Shown: positions 15,136-17,613 of the stretch, one piece after another
How positions within the stretch are numbered: the first letter of the stretch is position 1
Layout of the letters: every line of letters begins with the position of its first letter
DNA from: an uncultured bacterium
Lineage (GTDB): Bacteria; Pseudomonadota; Gammaproteobacteria; Burkholderiales; Burkholderiaceae_D
DNA: 17,613 nt
Assembly (NCBI GenBank): GCA_903872555.1
Contig: CAIQLE010000327.1
Coordinates: forward strand, 1-17,613
Reading direction: 5' to 3'
Notes under the pieces: generated by a model
Told to the model about the DNA's origin: nothing
The model's database searches: none
The model's input: the letters and a program-made list of their open reading frames with translations, nothing else
Program-made: the position numbers and the translations under genes

Positions 15136-16883
15136 AAGCTATGCCGGCCGGATTTCAGGGCAAGCAAGCCTCCCTGCTCAAAGCGACCATCTATGCGCAG
15201 TCAGACATCTACCGACAAGCCATAGGTTTTAGCTTCATCACCAGTTTGCTGGTGCTGGCGCCGACGATTTTTATGATGCAAGTCTATGACAGGGTCGTCA
15301 ACAGTCGCAGCACCACAACCTTGATTGCCTTACTGGTCTGCGTGATGGGTGTCTACCTGCTGATGGAAGTGCTGGAGGTGGTGCGCGGCCGCCTGTTACA
15401 GCAAGCAGGCTGGCGCATAGACGAGGCGCTCAGAGCGACCCTGCATGATGCAGCCTTTGAAGCCAGCCTGCGCCATGGCATGGCGACTACGCAGGCCTTG
15501 TCAGATTTACGCACGCTGCGTGAATTCAGCGCCTCCTCTGCTGTTACGGCCATGATGGATCTGCCCTCCTCCCTGATTTTTCTTGCACTGGTCTCACTCA
15601 TCAGCCCGTGGTTAGGTGTGATGTCACTGGTAGGGGCCGTCGTGCAAGTGGTGATTGGTTACAGCACTGAGAAAAAAACTATGCCTGCCTTGACCGAAGC
15701 CAATCAGGCCGCTATTTCTGCACAGGGCTATGCCAGCGGCGTCTTGCGCAATTCTCAGGTCATTTCCTCTATGGGGTTCAAGCTCCCCATTTATAAAATC
15801 TGGCTGGCACGTCAGCGTCATTTTCTCGCCATGCAGGCGAAAGCTTCCGATACGGCAGGCACCAATAGCGCCGCCTCAAAATTCATACAGACCATGCAAA
15901 GCTCTATGATTTTGGGCGTGTCTTGCTGGCTGACTGTCAAAGGCATGTTGCTCGGTGGCGGCGGCATGATGATTGTTGCATCAACCCTCGGCGGTCGGGT
16001 GCTGACGCCACTGGTGCAAGTGATCGCCCAATGGCGGCTGATCGTCAATACGCGTGACGCCTACCGCAGACTAGACACCATGCTTGAGATGGCACCACAG
16101 CAGCGCAACGCCATGCCTCTGCCTGCGCCCGAAGGCCGGCTATCCGTTGAGGCACTGGTGGCGGGTGCGCCCGGCAGCAATTTGCCCATACTGCGCGGTA
16201 TAAATTTTGGTCTGGCACCCGGCGAGACGCTGATGATCATCGGCCCGTCTGCCTCCGGCAAAACCACGCTGGCACGCCTGCTGATGGGGATATGGCCAGC
16301 CTTGTCAGGAAAAGTCAGGCTGGACAGTGCGGATATTCATGCATGGACCAAATCTGAATTAGGTCCACATCTGGGTTATCTGCCTCAGAATGTTGAACTG
16401 TTCGAAGGCACGCTGGCAGAAAACATTGCGCGCTTTGGTGACATCGACATGGAACAGGTACGCGCTGCGACAGAATTAGTCGGACTGAGTGCCATGGCAG
16501 AGAGTCTGCCGCAGGGCTTTGATACACGCATAGGTGAAGATGGTGCCAATCTCTCGGGTGGACAGCGCCAGCGCGTAGGACTGGCCAGAGCGATCTACGG
16601 CAATCCGCGTTTCATACTGCTGGACGAACCCAATTCCAGTCTGGATGAAGCGGGCGAGCAGGCGCTCATGAATACACTCATGAGACTGAAAGAAAAAAAA
16701 TGTACCACCATCGTCATTACCCATCGCACCAGCGTTTTGCCCGCGGCCGATAAATTATTGATGATACGAGATGGTCAGGTCGCCGCATTCGGACCGCGTG
16801 ATGATGTACTGAACGCCTTACGAAAATCCGCTGCGCAAAACACTGCGGAGAGCGCACCTCAACTGGTGGCAGGTGCAGTCTGA
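15132..16883 (+). CDS. Type I secretion ABC transporter, PrtD-like permease/ATPase (first of two)
   Basis: An inner membrane ABC exporter subunit of type I secretion, with a fused membrane domain and ATPase, 583 aa (PrtD family size). The membrane domain (about 1-310) has hydrophobic helices at about 31-50, 61-80, 143-160 and 162-177 and family landmarks APTIFMMQVYDRVVNSRS and VASTLGGRVLTPLVQVIAQW. The ATPase domain has Walker A GPSASGKTT (371-379), Q-loop Q419 in YLPQN, signature LSGGQ (474-478), Walker B FILLDE with catalytic E499, D-loop SSLD and switch His531 in ITHR, so it looks fully active. There is no N-terminal C39 peptidase domain, so no double-glycine leader processing is expected. 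TGAGG at 15119-15123 serves as ribosome binding site. The stop overlaps the next ATG by one base. Confidence 0.95.
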   Translation: MKAMPAGFQGKQASLLKATIYAQSDIYRQAIGFSFITSLLVLAPTIFMMQVYDRVVNSRSTTTLIALLVCVMGVYLLMEVLEVVRGRLLQQAGWRIDEALRATLHDAAFEASLRHGMATTQALSDLRTLREFSASSAVTAMMDLPSSLIFLALVSLISPWLGVMSLVGAVVQVVIGYSTEKKTMPALTEANQAAISAQGYASGVLRNSQVISSMGFKLPIYKIWLARQRHFLAMQAKASDTAGTNSAASKFIQTMQSSMILGVSCWLTVKGMLLGGGGMMIVASTLGGRVLTPLVQVIAQWRLIVNTRDAYRRLDTMLEMAPQQRNAMPLPAPEGRLSVEALVAGAPGSNLPILRGINFGLAPGETLMIIGPSASGKTTLARLLMGIWPALSGKVRLDSADIHAWTKSELGPHLGYLPQNVELFEGTLAENIARFGDIDMEQVRAATELVGLSAMAESLPQGFDTRIGEDGANLSGGQRQRVGLARAIYGNPRFILLDEPNSSLDEAGEQALMNTLMRLKEKKCTTIVITHRTSVLPAADKLLMIRDGQVAAFGPRDDVLNALRKSAAQNTAESAPQLVAGAV

Positions 16884-17613
16884 TGTACAACACACTCATG
16901 CCGCCTCAGTCCTTGTTGGGCATCTTGCGTTCTTTTCGCAAAGAGTTTTTCTGGGTGGTTGTATTCAGCCTGGTCGCTAATCTGCTGACACTGTCGCCTA
17001 CACTCTACATGCTGCAGGTGTTCGATAGAGTCATGCTGAGTCAGAATGAATTCACGCTGATTTCACTCAGTCTGATTACTGCTCTGTTCATAGGAGTTAT
17101 GGCTTTCGCAGAATGGATACGTAGCCGACTTTTAGTGAGAGCCGGCGTGCGATTTGACGAGCAACTGAATTCACGCATTTTTTTAGCGAGCTTTGCCGCC
17201 AATCTGGATAAGCCGCGTGCTGATAATGCTGGCAATTTCTCGGCACTGACACGTCTGCGCCAATTCCTGACCGGGAATGGCATGATCGCCTTGCTTGATT
17301 TGCCCTGGACCCCCATCTATCTTGCAGTGCTGTATTTCATGCATCCCCTGCTGGGTCTGTTCGGTTTAGTCTTCACGCTGCTGCTGGGCGGATTGGCCTT
17401 AGCCAACCACCGGCTGACCAGCAAAAGTCTGGATCAGGCCATGCGCAGTGACGGTAAATCGATTGCCTATCTCGCCGGCAAACTGCGCAATGCCGAAGTG
17501 GTGAAAGCGATGGGCATGCAGGGTAATTTCAAGCGCCGCTGGATAGGGCTGTATCGCGAAACCATGCAGCTGCATTCGCAATCACAAAAACTGTCTGCCA
17601 ACGCACAGGCAAT
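16883..17613 (+). CDS. Type I secretion ABC transporter, PrtD-like (second of two; 3' end cut by window edge)
   Basis: A second PrtD-type exporter subunit, read from the ATG at 16883 that overlaps the previous stop (TGATG), with AGGTG at 16871-16875 as ribosome binding site. Only 243 codons are visible, all membrane domain. The landmarks LTLSPTLYMLQVFDRVMLSQ and LLDLPWTPIYLAVLYFMHPL are very typical of PrtD/HasD/AprD-like proteins, followed by GKLRNAEVVKAMGMQGNFKR. It is clearly paralogous to the preceding gene (SPTLYMLQVFDRVM against APTIFMMQVYDRVV) but only moderately similar, so this is an old duplication, not a recent repeat. The ATPase domain, and any HlyD partner, lie beyond the window. 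Confidence 0.95.
   Translation, partial: MYNTLMPPQSLLGILRSFRKEFFWVVVFSLVANLLTLSPTLYMLQVFDRVMLSQNEFTLISLSLITALFIGVMAFAEWIRSRLLVRAGVRFDEQLNSRIFLASFAANLDKPRADNAGNFSALTRLRQFLTGNGMIALLDLPWTPIYLAVLYFMHPLLGLFGLVFTLLLGGLALANHRLTSKSLDQAMRSDGKSIAYLAGKLRNAEVVKAMGMQGNFKRRWIGLYRETMQLHSQSQKLSANAQA

Noticed and set aside
13492..17613. The TolC-ABC-ABC cluster as a drug efflux or bacteriocin exporter
   Set aside because: The ABC proteins match the PrtD/HasD type, lack a C39 peptidase domain and have no RND or MFS partner, so type I protein secretion is the better reading; the cargo remains unseen.
1..17613. Insertion sequences, prophage genes, CRISPR arrays or rRNA
   Set aside because: Read for transposase motifs, regularly spaced repeats and rRNA-like segments; none found.

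Overview
The window looks like chromosomal DNA of a betaproteobacterium of order Burkholderiales, most likely family Oxalobacteraceae (Undibacterium/Herminiimonas-like). This rests on the order lolB-ispE-tRNA-Gln-prs-rplY-pth, the short H-NS protein with a 'GETWSGRG.PPKW' DNA-binding motif, and the protein sequences generally. The taxonomic placement is inference from recalled gene order, not a database result.

Region 1 (1-7660) is conserved housekeeping DNA. On the minus strand, mutM (fpg) is followed after 6 bp by mutY, which runs off the left edge; both belong to the 8-oxoguanine (GO) repair pathway. Divergently on the plus strand come a secreted TPR-repeat protein, the outer-membrane lipoprotein-insertion factor lolB, the isoprenoid kinase ispE, tRNA-Gln(TTG), PRPP synthetase prs, ribosomal protein L25 (rplY, CTC form) and peptidyl-tRNA hydrolase pth. 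Intrinsic-terminator-like hairpins separate tRNA/prs, prs/rplY and rplY/pth.

Region 2 (7661-8396) is a 374-bp AT-rich gene-free stretch with inverted repeats and promoter-like boxes, leading into a 98-residue H-NS-family nucleoid protein with a strong Shine-Dalgarno sequence and a strong terminator.

Region 3 (8394-13329) is accessory or signalling DNA. It holds a lone minus-strand, PglC-like membrane sugar transferase with unusual substitutions in its conserved blocks. Divergent from it are a KdpD-like sensor kinase lacking the usual KdpD N-terminal half, its overlapping KdpE-like response regulator, and the K+ transporter kup. Neighbourhood suggests a potassium-uptake unit in which a short KdpD/KdpE pair is coupled to Kup rather than to KdpFABC. 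Kup ends at a perfect 14-bp-stem terminator.

Region 4 (13330-17613) is the start of a type I secretion locus. It has a TolC-family outer-membrane channel with its own terminator, then two tandem, translationally overlapping PrtD-type ABC transporter genes, the second cut by the window edge. The membrane-fusion (HlyD) subunit and the cargo are not in the window and may lie to the right.

I found no insertion sequence, CRISPR array, rRNA or clear prophage feature. The most interesting leads are the paired type I secretion ABC subunits, the short KdpD/KdpE-kup arrangement, the degenerate sugar transferase, and the leader structures in front of prs, rplY, hns and the first ABC gene.
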